NCBI GenBank assembly: GCA_019240115.1
Contig: JAFAYV010000077.1
Coordinates: 1 to 43,375 of the forward strand
Length of the DNA stretch: 43,375 bases
Origin: Solirubrobacterales bacterium
GTDB taxonomy: Bacteria; Actinomycetota; Thermoleophilia; Solirubrobacterales; Solirubrobacteraceae
Reading direction: 5' to 3'
The first letter of the stretch is position 1. Each line of letters begins with the position of its first letter. This document shows positions 16,537 to 23,795 of this stretch, piece by piece. The notes beneath the pieces are model-generated. The model saw only the letters and a list, made by a program, of their open reading frames with translations. It did no database searches and was not told where the DNA came from. The translations under genes were made by a program, and so were the position numbers.

Positions 16537-17681
16537 ACGACACCCACCCCGACATCGAGGCCACCGCGGCTCTGCACCCGGACACGTACGTGCGGATCGT
16601 CAAACGCGGCCGCGAGGTCGCCGAGGAGCGTCTACGCGCCGCGTTCGCCAAGCAGTCCGACGCGCACGCGGGGGCGATGGACATCGATCCGGCCGTGATC
16701 GAGGAGATGCTCCAGGACTCGGTTGCTCGCGCCGACGGCGCGCTCTGGCAGCGCTCGCTCGCCGAAGGCGTGATGACCGAGTTCGGCATCGACCTTCCGG
16801 CCGCGCTCGAGCATCCCGCGCTCCAGGCCGCCCGGGCGCATGCCGAGGGGCGCCCGCCGGAGCCGCCGACGCCGACGCCGGAGCCGCTGGAGCCCGAGCC
16901 GCCGACGCCGGAGCCGCTAGAGCCCGAGCCGCTGGAGCCCGAGCCGCCGACGCCGCCGTCCGAGCCAGCCGCGGCCGAGCCCGAGGCCGGGCACCCCGAG
17001 ATCACGGCGGAGGGGTCGTCCGAGGCCGGCGCGATCCCCGAGGCCGCCCCGGAGCCCCCGCCCGAAGCCGCCCCGAGCCCCGAGGCTGGGGCGATCACGG
17101 AGACCGACCCCGCGCCGACCGGCGATGCCGCCGCGACCGCGCCCACCACGACGCCCGAGGCCACCCCCGAGACCGCTCCCACCACGACGCCCGAGGCCAC
17201 CCCCGAGACCGCGCCCACCACGACGCCCGAGCCCACCCCCGAGACCGCTCCCACCACGACGCCCGAGCCCACCCCCGAGACCGCGCCCACCGCAACGCCC
17301 GTGGCCTCCGCCGGGCGGGCCGGCACCGCCGCCGAGCCACCCGTCGGCATGCGCATCGGCGCCGTTCATCTCAGCGGGATCGAAACGCTGCGGCCCGGCG
17401 ACCCCGACATCGAGCTGCGCCTCTCGGAGGCGGGGCTCGACGTTCTCAAGCGCTCCTCGCAGAGCGCGATCGGCCGCCTGGAGTGGGGCGAGATCGAGCG
17501 GATCGAGCTGCCGGCGCCCCGTCGCGGGCTGCGGGGCCGCCGGCGAGGGCGCGAGCTGCGCGTCTGCACCGCGCGGGGCCAGGCGCAGTTCGAGCTCGCC
17601 GGCGTCAGCGACGAGGAGGTGGCGCACACCGTGGCGCCGACGCTCGAGCGCCTGCACGCGGGTGGGCCGCTCGAGGGCTAG
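16533..17681 (+). CDS. Protein with helical N-terminus, Pro/Thr/Glu repeat linker and PH-like C-terminal domain
   Basis: The protein has 382 residues. Residues 1-105 are helical (HPDTYVRIVKRGREVAEERL; MDIDPAVIEEMLQDSVARAD). Residues about 110-270 are almost only Pro, Thr, Glu and Ala, with EPLEPEPPTP-type repeats and then a near-exact 12-residue repeat (APTTTPEATPET). Residues about 275-380 look like a bacterial PH-like domain (IGAVHLSGIETLRPGD, LEWGEIERIELP, RELRVCTARGQAQFELAGV). No signal peptide or membrane segment is seen, so it is probably cytoplasmic. Its start overlaps the E2 gene stop. The function is unknown. Confidence 0.7.
   Translation: MNDTHPDIEATAALHPDTYVRIVKRGREVAEERLRAAFAKQSDAHAGAMDIDPAVIEEMLQDSVARADGALWQRSLAEGVMTEFGIDLPAALEHPALQAARAHAEGRPPEPPTPTPEPLEPEPPTPEPLEPEPLEPEPPTPPSEPAAAEPEAGHPEITAEGSSEAGAIPEAAPEPPPEAAPSPEAGAITETDPAPTGDAAATAPTTTPEATPETAPTTTPEATPETAPTTTPEPTPETAPTTTPEPTPETAPTATPVASAGRAGTAAEPPVGMRIGAVHLSGIETLRPGDPDIELRLSEAGLDVLKRSSQSAIGRLEWGEIERIELPAPRRGLRGRRRGRELRVCTARGQAQFELAGVSDEEVAHTVAPTLERLHAGGPLEG
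17139..17300 (+). repeat. 36-bp in-frame minisatellite, 4.5 copies
   Basis: Units start at 17139, 17175, 17211 and 17247, with a partial fifth at 17283. Copies differ by one or two bases (gct/gcg and gag-gcc/gag-ccc). The length of 36 keeps the frame, so copy number can vary without breaking the protein. Confidence 0.92.
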
Positions 17682-17686
17682 TGGCC

Positions 17687-17725
17687 GCCGGTCGGCCGCC
17701 CCGGTCCGCCCGCGCCCCGACCGGC
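17687..17725. terminator. Candidate bidirectional terminator hairpin
   Basis: GCCGGTCGG (17687-17695) pairs perfectly with CCGACCGGC (17717-17725) around a 21-base GC-rich loop. It lies between convergent stops at 17681 and 17734 and could serve both genes. No T-run is present. Confidence 0.45.
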
Positions 17726-17733
17726 CATGCGGC

Positions 17734-18363
17734 TCAGGCGGGCTCGGCCTCGAGCACCCGGATGTCGTGGGCGAGCGCCTCCGGGGTCAGCTGGTCGGCG
17801 GCGAAGCCGACGCGCTCCTCGCCGCGCTTGTCGATGAGCAGGACGAAGGTCGAGTGGTCGTGCTGGGGGGTCACGGGAGCGATCGCGTAGTCGTGCCAGA
17901 CGCGGCGCATGGCCGACATCGGCCCGTTGACGAAGGCCAGGCGCCCGGTCATCTCGTGCTCGGCGAGGAAGCGACGGCGGTTGGCGACGGTGTCCTGGCG
18001 CGGCTGCACGCTGACGCCGATCGCGGGGACGTTGCGCCCGCTGCCGGGGAGATCGTTGAGCGCGCCCTTGATCTGCTCGACCATGAACGGACAGGCGTCC
18101 TTGCACAGCGAGTGGATGAAGGTCAGGACCACGACCTTGCCGCGGTCGTCCGCCAGCGTGATCCGATGACCGAACTGGTCGGTGAGGGTGAAGTTCGCGG
18201 CGCGCAGGTCGGGGGGCAGCGGCGGCCCGTCGAACTGCGATTGCGCGGTGGCGGTGCCGCCGCTCCCGTGGCCGGGGCCGGTCAGCAGGACGGCGACGAT
18301 GGCGGCCAAGAGCCCGACCAGGAGGAGCGCCAGCGCGCGCTGGAGTCTGGCGCTGGAGAGCAT
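17734..18363 (-). CDS. SCO1/SenC-family copper chaperone-like lipid-side thioredoxin protein
   Basis: The protein has 209 residues. An N-terminal signal anchor (LALLLVGLLAAIVAVLL) is followed by a thioredoxin fold. The copper ligands are visible: SLCKDACPFM gives the C-x3-C, and the distal His is in HDHSTFVLLID. FTLTDQFGHRITLADDRGKVVVLTFIHS matches the family. SCO proteins load copper into cytochrome c oxidase or act as thiol reductases outside the membrane. No oxidase genes are near. ATG at 18363 has no strong ribosome site. It is divergent from pcm with 60 bases between. Confidence 0.88.
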   Translation of the reverse strand: MLSSARLQRALALLLVGLLAAIVAVLLTGPGHGSGGTATAQSQFDGPPLPPDLRAANFTLTDQFGHRITLADDRGKVVVLTFIHSLCKDACPFMVEQIKGALNDLPGSGRNVPAIGVSVQPRQDTVANRRRFLAEHEMTGRLAFVNGPMSAMRRVWHDYAIAPVTPQHDHSTFVLLIDKRGEERVGFAADQLTPEALAHDIRVLEAEPA

Positions 18364-18423
18364 CGTCCGTCGATTCTGGCAAACCCGGTTCGCCGCCGAC
18401 CGACCCCGGGCAGTCTCGATCCA

Positions 18424-19047
18424 GTGGACGAGGCCGCCGAACTGGCGCAGCGGCTGCGAACCGCGGTCGACGACGAACGGGTGCTGCGGGCGATCGCCGC
18501 CGTCCCCCGGGACCGGTTCGTGCCCGCCGAGCACCGGTCCCGCGCCTACGAGAACGTCGCGCTGCCGACGACCGGCGGCCAGACGATTTCGCAGCCGGTG
18601 GTCGTCGCGCGGATGCTCGAGCTGCTCGCCCTCACCGGCGCCGAGCGGGTGCTCGACGTCGGCACCGGCTCGGGGTACCACGCGGCGCTGCTCGCGACGC
18701 TCGCCGCCGAGGTGATGACGATCGAGATCTCACCCACGCTCAGCGCCGGCGCCGCGCGGGCGCTCGCCGAGCTCGGCTGCGCCAACGTGACCTGCGTCGT
18801 CGCCGACGGCTGGCGGGGACTGCCCGAGGCGGCCCCCTACGACGCGATCAACGTCGCCGCCGCGACGGGGCCTGAGATCCCGGTCAGCCTCGTCGACCAG
18901 CTTGCCGACGGCGGACGGCTCGTCGCGCCGATGGGACGGCGGCGGCAGTTCCTGACGCGCTTGACCCGCCACGGCGCCGAGGTGCGCGAGACGACCTTCG
19001 AGGAGGTCAGGTTCGTGCCGCTCGTGCGCGAACCCCCGCCGCGCTGA
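18424..19047 (+). CDS. pcm: Protein-L-isoaspartate O-methyltransferase
   Basis: The protein has 207 residues. It methylates isoaspartyl residues in aged proteins using SAM. Motifs: DRFVPAEHRSRAYEN, LPTTGGQTISQPVVVARMLE, the SAM site VLDVGTGSGYHAALLA and DGWRGLPEAAPYDAINVAAAT. The post-I acidic residue is in TIEISPTL. GTG at 18424 gives the usual length. The last 41 bases overlap antisense with the DNA methyltransferase gene. Confidence 0.92.
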   Translation: MDEAAELAQRLRTAVDDERVLRAIAAVPRDRFVPAEHRSRAYENVALPTTGGQTISQPVVVARMLELLALTGAERVLDVGTGSGYHAALLATLAAEVMTIEISPTLSAGAARALAELGCANVTCVVADGWRGLPEAAPYDAINVAAATGPEIPVSLVDQLADGGRLVAPMGRRRQFLTRLTRHGAEVRETTFEEVRFVPLVREPPPR

Positions 19048-19945
19048 GGTCCTCGCCCTCGTCCCCAGCCGCTCGTGCACGATCGCCTGCCGCCCCTGCC
19101 CCCAGCCGCTCGCGCATGATCGCCAGCGCGTCGGGGTGGGAGTCGATCAGCACGAAGCGACGGTGCAGCTCGCGGCACACCGCGCCGAGCGTGCCCGAGC
19201 CCGCGAACGGATCCAGGCACCAGCCGTCGGGCCGCGACGACGCCGCGACGAGGCGGCGCAGCACCCCCGCCGGCTTCTGGGTCGGATAGCCGGTCTTCTC
19301 CGCGCCGTTGGTGGGGACGATCGTGTGAAACCAGACGTCGGTCGGCCGCTTGCCGCGGGCGGCCTTCTCGGGGCCGACGAGTCCGGGGGCCATGTAGGGC
19401 TCGCGCTGCACCGCGTCGGCGTCGAAGTGATGGGCGCCGGGGGTGCGGACGTAGGCGAGGATCGTGTCGTGCTTGGCCGGCCAACGCCGCCGGGGCTTGG
19501 CGCCGTAGTCGTAGGCCCAGATGATCTCGTTGAGAAACGCGTCGCGACCGAAGATCTCATCGAGCAGCAGCTTGCAGTAGTGCGCCTCGCGGTAGTCGAT
19601 GTGGAAGTAGAGCGTGCCGTGCGGGGCGAGCAGCTCGCGCGCCCGGCGCAGGCGCGGCGCGAGGAAGCCGAGGTAGTCGCCGAAGCGATCGTCGTAGCTG
19701 AGGCGGTGCAGCAGCCGCGTGTCGTAGCGACGGCCGCCGAAGCCGATCCGCGAGGCCTCGGGATCGGCGCGCGTGCGCACCGTGGCGCGCGCCTGGGTGC
19801 GGCCGGTGTTGAAGGGCGGATCGACATAGATGATGTCGAAGGCGCCCTCGGGCAGCCCGGCCATGACCGTGGTGTTCTCGCCCGCGACGACGATCTCGCG
19901 GTCGCGCCGCAGCGAGATCCGATCTTCCGCGGTCAGCCAGCGCAC
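19007..19945 (-). CDS. Orphan beta-class DNA (adenine-N6 or cytosine-N4) methyltransferase
   Basis: The protein has 312 residues. The motif order defines the beta class: catalytic VDPPFNTG at 41-48 comes first, and the SAM-binding DPFAGSGTLGAV lies near residue 250. GYPTQKPAGVLRRL and the region around YDYGAKPRRRW supply other family elements. It methylates DNA at an unknown short site. No restriction endonuclease or specificity subunit is adjacent, so it looks like a solitary methylase of the regulatory kind. The C-terminus (about 30 residues, Arg/Ala-rich) has no family match. GTG at 19945 faces the GtrA-like gene, and an inverted repeat (CCCGTC, 19949-19954; GACGGG, 19963-19968) sits in between. 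Confidence 0.85.
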   Translation of the reverse strand: MRWLTAEDRISLRRDREIVVAGENTTVMAGLPEGAFDIIYVDPPFNTGRTQARATVRTRADPEASRIGFGGRRYDTRLLHRLSYDDRFGDYLGFLAPRLRRARELLAPHGTLYFHIDYREAHYCKLLLDEIFGRDAFLNEIIWAYDYGAKPRRRWPAKHDTILAYVRTPGAHHFDADAVQREPYMAPGLVGPEKAARGKRPTDVWFHTIVPTNGAEKTGYPTQKPAGVLRRLVAASSRPDGWCLDPFAGSGTLGAVCRELHRRFVLIDSHPDALAIMRERLGAGAAGDRARAAGDEGEDLSAAGVRARAART

Positions 19946-20004
19946 GGTCCCGTCACGCTAGCGACGGGTGGGGTCGTTGCATCGAACGCTAAGATCCTGT
20001 TGCG

Positions 20005-20529
20005 GTGGGCTTCGATCTCTACACGCGTCTGCGTGCGTCCGCGTTCGCCGGGAAGGTGACTCGATACGCGATCGGCTCGATCATCGCGCTGCTGTCCAGC
20101 ATCGTGGTGTTCGCGCTGATGTACGTCGCGCTGGGCGGCAAGCACACGACGATCTGCTCGATCGGCGCGTTCCTGGCCGGCGCGATCCCGAACTGGGTGC
20201 TGAACCGCCGGTGGGCGTGGAGGCTCCGTGGCCAGGTGGCCTTCCTGCGCGAGATCGTCGCCTACATCGCGATCTCGGGCGTCGTGCTCGTCGCGTCCTC
20301 GGCCGGCACCGGAGCGATGCAGGCGTGGGTCAAGCATCACGTCCCGCCGCACCACGGGATCCGGGTCCTGCTCGTGACGGCGGCCTACGTGTTCGTCCAG
20401 GCGGTCCTGTTCGCGGCGAAGTTCATCGTCTACGAGCACTGGGTGTTCTCGGGGCGCTCGCGCGTCCGGGCCGCGGTCCGGTCGCGCCACCAGGTCTGGA
20501 CCGCCGCGCGGGCGAACCGCAGTCCGTAG
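20005..20529 (+). CDS. GtrA-family membrane protein (lipid-linked sugar translocation)
   Basis: The protein has 174 residues. Four membrane segments fit GtrA: IGSIIALLSSIVVFALMYVAL, TICSIGAFLAGAIPNWVLNR, EIVAYIAISGVVLVASS and LLVTAAYVFVQAVLFAAKF. FxxxEHWVF near the end (YEHWVFSG) and NWVLNRRWAW are typical of the family. GtrA proteins are thought to flip polyprenyl-phosphate sugars. A TAAGAT box ends nine bases before the GTG start. A polyprenyl-phosphate-type glycosyltransferase lies convergent and overlaps its 3' end by 100 bases. Confidence 0.88.
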   Translation: MGFDLYTRLRASAFAGKVTRYAIGSIIALLSSIVVFALMYVALGGKHTTICSIGAFLAGAIPNWVLNRRWAWRLRGQVAFLREIVAYIAISGVVLVASSAGTGAMQAWVKHHVPPHHGIRVLLVTAAYVFVQAVLFAAKFIVYEHWVFSGRSRVRAAVRSRHQVWTAARANRSP

Positions 20530-21275
20530 CCGAGGTTCCCCCCCTTCTTCGTCCGGGTCGCGTGGTCCTGGCGGTCGCGCATCGTGGTCGGCACCTCGGC
20601 GAGCCGGAAGCCGTGCAGAGCGGCCGAGATCATCAGCTCGGAGGCCTGGTACTGCGGCTGCTCGAGCACGACCGCGGCCGTGACCTCGGCGCGCATCGCG
20701 CGCAGGCCGCACGCCGGGTCGGTGATCCGATGACCGACGAGGAGCGAGATGAGCGCGCCGAAGACGATCACCCCGGCGTGGCGGGTGGCATCGGTGGTCA
20801 GCTCGGTGCCCAGCCGACGCGAGCCCGAGACGAAGTCGGCCCGCCCGGAGAGGATCGGCTCGATGACGCGGGCGATCTCGTCGGCCTCGTACTGACCATC
20901 GGCGTCGATGGTGACGATGATCTGGGCGCCGCGCGTCCGGGCGAGCCAGTAGCCGAGTCGCAGCGCCGCCCCCTGCCCGCGGTTGACGGGCACGTCGCAG
21001 ACGAGCGCGCCGGCCGCGATCGCGCGCGCAGCGGTGGCATCGCGGGCGCCGTCGACGACGACGATGACCTCGGTGGCCAGCCCGGCGGCCTGGGCGGGGA
21101 TGGCGGCGATGACGTCAGCGACCGTCGGCTCCTCGTTGTAGGCGGGCACGACGACCGCCAGCGGGGCGCCCCGCCCGGCCGGGTGCGCCTCGAGGAAGGC
21201 CTCGGCGGCGCCGCGCTGCACCTGCGCGAGCCGCGCGTCCTGCGCCGCGGGAGCCACCGAGAGCAGGACGATCAC
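20430..21275 (-). CDS. GT2 glycosyltransferase, dolichyl/polyprenyl-phosphate sugar synthase type
   Basis: The protein has 281 residues. GT-A fold motifs: LAVVVPAYNEEPTVADVIAA, EVIVVVDGARDAT, VNRGQGAALRLGYWLA, IIVTIDADGQYEADEI (DxD-like metal site) and SGSRRLG. It resembles DPM1/GtrB-type enzymes that load a nucleotide sugar on polyprenyl phosphate. There is no C-terminal membrane pair, so it is of the soluble DPM1 kind. The GTG start (21275) overlaps the epimerase stop (GTGA). The last 100 bases are antisense to the gtrA-like gene. Confidence 0.88.
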   Translation of the reverse strand: MIVLLSVAPAAQDARLAQVQRGAAEAFLEAHPAGRGAPLAVVVPAYNEEPTVADVIAAIPAQAAGLATEVIVVVDGARDATAARAIAAGALVCDVPVNRGQGAALRLGYWLARTRGAQIIVTIDADGQYEADEIARVIEPILSGRADFVSGSRRLGTELTTDATRHAGVIVFGALISLLVGHRITDPACGLRAMRAEVTAAVVLEQPQYQASELMISAALHGFRLAEVPTTMRDRQDHATRTKKGGNLGYGLRFARAAVQTWWRDRTAARTRERPENTQCS

Positions 21276-22210
21276 CGCACGGCCTGCGCTTCGGGCTGCG
21301 ACCACTCCTCCCAGACGCCGACGAGGCCGTCGCGCAGCGAGGGCAGGCGCGGCGTCCACCCGGCGGCATGCGCCCTGGCCGGCTCGACGATGACCGCCGG
21401 CATCTCCCCGGGCTTTGCCGGGCCGTGGCGGACGTCGATGTCGGCGCCCGAGACCTCACGCACCGCGTCGATGACCTCGAGCACCGACAGCGAGCTGCCC
21501 GAGCCGATGACCATCGGCCCCGACCACGCGTCGCTGACCAGCGCCAGGTGCATCGCCGCCACGACGTCGAGCACGTGGACGTAGTCGCGCACCTGGGTCC
21601 CGTCGCCGTAGATCTCAAATGTCGTCCCCAGGCGGATACAGCGCATGAGCCGCGCGACGATGCTGTCCTTGGCCTGCATCCCGAGGCCGTAGACGTTGGT
21701 CAGGCGCAGGCAGGCGCAGCGCAGCCCGTAGGAGGCGGTGTAGGCGGACATCAGCATCTCCCCCGCGGCCTTCGTCGAGCCGTACGGCGTCATCGGCTCG
21801 AGCGTCGCCGCCTCGGTGATCGCCGGCTCGTGCATCGGCCCGGTGACCGCGTTGGTCGACGCGAAGGCCAGCGAGGTCGTGCCGGCGGCGCGGCCGGCCT
21901 CGAGTAGCGCCGCGGTCCCGGCGACGTTCGTGCGATAGGTCAGCTCGGGCTGCTGCAGCGAGCGCAGCACCGAGGTCACCGCGGCGAGGTGGACGATCGA
22001 GTCGCAGCCGCCCGCGAACGCCTGTTCGAGCACGTGCGGGTCGGCGATGTCGCCGAGGACGGCGTCGACCGCCGGGTCGTCCGGTGCCCGGAGATCGACG
22101 ACGCGGACGACGGCGCCCTCGGCACTCAGCGCGGAGACGACATGACGTCCGATGAAGCCCGATCCGCCGGTGACGAGAACGCGACGGCCGGTGAGGTCCG
22201 AGGTCGGCAT
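21272..22210 (-). CDS. NAD-dependent sugar epimerase/dehydratase (UDP-glucose 4-epimerase type)
   Basis: The protein has 312 residues. It is an extended SDR: VLVTGGSGFIGRHVVSAL at the start, DIADPHVLEQA, VHLAAVTSVLRSLQQP, the active-site PYGSTKAAGE (Y-x3-K) and RLTNVYG. It acts on a nucleotide-activated sugar; the exact substrate is not readable. ATG at 22210 is followed closely by the Rossmann motif. On the minus strand a TAGTCT box (22229-22224) lies about 13 bases before the start. It is coupled to the GT2 gene. Confidence 0.9.
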   Translation of the reverse strand: MPTSDLTGRRVLVTGGSGFIGRHVVSALSAEGAVVRVVDLRAPDDPAVDAVLGDIADPHVLEQAFAGGCDSIVHLAAVTSVLRSLQQPELTYRTNVAGTAALLEAGRAAGTTSLAFASTNAVTGPMHEPAITEAATLEPMTPYGSTKAAGEMLMSAYTASYGLRCACLRLTNVYGLGMQAKDSIVARLMRCIRLGTTFEIYGDGTQVRDYVHVLDVVAAMHLALVSDAWSGPMVIGSGSSLSVLEVIDAVREVSGADIDVRHGPAKPGEMPAVIVEPARAHAAGWTPRLPSLRDGLVGVWEEWSQPEAQAVR

Positions 22211-22283
22211 GGGCGAATGCGCGAGACTAGCCGACGCCGAGGCCGCAAAGCCATCACGGCGCGGTGCTACCTTCGGGCGGCCC

Positions 22284-23795
22284 GTGGCCGAGCACACCGC
22301 TTCATCCCCGGCGTCGATGGCGCGCGGCGCGAGCGCGAGCGTGCGCGACTGGTCGGGCGTGCTGTATCGCTGGCGGTGGGTCATCGGCGCGGTGGGGGTG
22401 CTCGTGGTCGCGCTCGCGGTCGTGCACTGGGCTCGCGCGCGGCCCGGCTATGACCCGTACGGGTGGCTCGTCTGGGGCCACCTGACCATCCACGGCAAGC
22501 TCGACACCAACGGCGCGCCGTCGTGGAAGCCGCTGCCGTTCCTGTTCACGGTCCCCTACGCGCTGACGGGGGTCCACGCGCTGACGCTGTGGATGGTGAC
22601 CGCGGTGGCGGCCTCGCTCGCCGGGGTGATCTTCGCCTGGCGGGTGGCCTTCACGCTCGTCGACGCACCGCCCGAGCACCGCTACGCCGCCTATCTCGCC
22701 GGCCTCGTCGCCGGGCTCGCGCTGCTCGGGATCGACGGCTACCTGCATACGATCCTCAGCGCCGAGTCGGACACGATCATCACCACGCTCTGCCTGGCGG
22801 CGATCGACTGCATGCTGCAGCGTCGCCATCGCTGGGCGTTCTGGATGTGGTGGCTGGCCGCGCTCGGACGCCCCGAGGTATGGCCTGTGCTCGCGCTGTT
22901 CGTTGCCTGGGCGTGGCGCTCGCAGCCGGCGATGCGCCGGCAGATGGTCGCCGGGGTCGCCCTGGCGCCGGTGCTCTGGTTCGGGATCCCCGCGGTCACC
23001 TCCAAGAGCGCGTTCACCGCGGGCTCGCTCGCCGAGCGTTCGCCCCGCCAGTTGCACGGCGACAAGATCACGGGCACGCTCGATCGCTTCTCCGGGCTCG
23101 ACGCCGTCTCGGTGCGACTCGCCGCGGCGCTCGCCGTCGTCCGCGCGCTCCTGCGCCGAGACCGGCTCGTCGTGCTCGTGGCCGGGTTCACCGGGCTATG
23201 GCTGGCGATCGAGGTCGCCTTCGCGCTCCATGGGTGGCCGGCGGTTCCGCGCTACATGTACGAGGCGGCCGGCACGACGTGCGTGCTCGCTGGCGTGTTT
23301 GCCGGCCGGGTCGTCCTCGACGCGCCGCGCGCGCTACGGTGGCTGGCGGACCGGCTCCCCGTGCGGGGCACCACCTGGCTCGCCGCCCCGGCGACCGGGG
23401 GCGTGGTGGCCGCGATCGTGATCGTCGCGTTCGCCGCCTCGGTCGGGCACACGGCGCGCCACCGCCTCGTCGACGAGCGTCACGACCTCGCGCTGCAGCG
23501 CGAGCGCACCCACCAGATCGCGCAGCTGCGCCAGGCGATCACCGCCGTTTCAGGCGCGCGCGTCCTCGCCTGCGGCACGCCGAACATCCCGATCGCCTTC
23601 CAGAGCATCCTCGCCTGGGATCTGGGCACGAACACCGGCGAGCTGTACGTCTCGGCCAGGCACGAGCGCGAGCACCCGATCCCGCTCGAGAACATCTACC
23701 CGCACTCCTACGGCTGGCAGCTGTTCCCCTCCAACTGGACGACCCCGGCCCAGCGGGCCGCCTGCCGGGGGCTGCTCTACCGCACCCCGGCATGA
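22284..23795 (+). CDS. Polytopic membrane protein, GT-C glycosyltransferase-like
   Basis: The protein has about 503 residues with around nine hydrophobic segments and a long C-terminal periplasmic part. The first loop contains YDPYGWLVWGH, an acidic site in the place where GT-C enzymes (lipid-sugar dependent) have their catalytic acid. The C-terminal region (ARVLACGTPNIPIAFQS) has an alpha/beta look. I infer a GT-C-like role from topology and from the neighbouring GtrA, DPM1-type GT2 and epimerase genes, not from a clear domain match. GTG at 22284 is used; ATG 22317 is possible. The stop overlaps the next start (ATGA). Confidence 0.65.
   Translation: MAEHTASSPASMARGASASVRDWSGVLYRWRWVIGAVGVLVVALAVVHWARARPGYDPYGWLVWGHLTIHGKLDTNGAPSWKPLPFLFTVPYALTGVHALTLWMVTAVAASLAGVIFAWRVAFTLVDAPPEHRYAAYLAGLVAGLALLGIDGYLHTILSAESDTIITTLCLAAIDCMLQRRHRWAFWMWWLAALGRPEVWPVLALFVAWAWRSQPAMRRQMVAGVALAPVLWFGIPAVTSKSAFTAGSLAERSPRQLHGDKITGTLDRFSGLDAVSVRLAAALAVVRALLRRDRLVVLVAGFTGLWLAIEVAFALHGWPAVPRYMYEAAGTTCVLAGVFAGRVVLDAPRALRWLADRLPVRGTTWLAAPATGGVVAAIVIVAFAASVGHTARHRLVDERHDLALQRERTHQIAQLRQAITAVSGARVLACGTPNIPIAFQSILAWDLGTNTGELYVSARHEREHPIPLENIYPHSYGWQLFPSNWTTPAQRAACRGLLYRTPA

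Noticed and set aside
16855-17000. Collagen-like or surface-protein repeat
   Set aside because: The EPLEPEPPTP-type repeats lack Gly-x-y periodicity and the protein has no signal peptide, so it is simply a Pro/Glu linker.
17125-19047. Long plus-strand frame joining the PTE repeat region to Pcm
   Set aside because: Only the part from GTG 18424 has protein character; the upstream part is an out-of-frame reading of the repeats and of the SCO1 antisense.
19007-19945. A restriction-modification or phage-defence system around the methyltransferase
   Set aside because: Neighbours are pcm, SCO1 and GtrA-like; no nuclease, helicase or toxin-like gene is adjacent.
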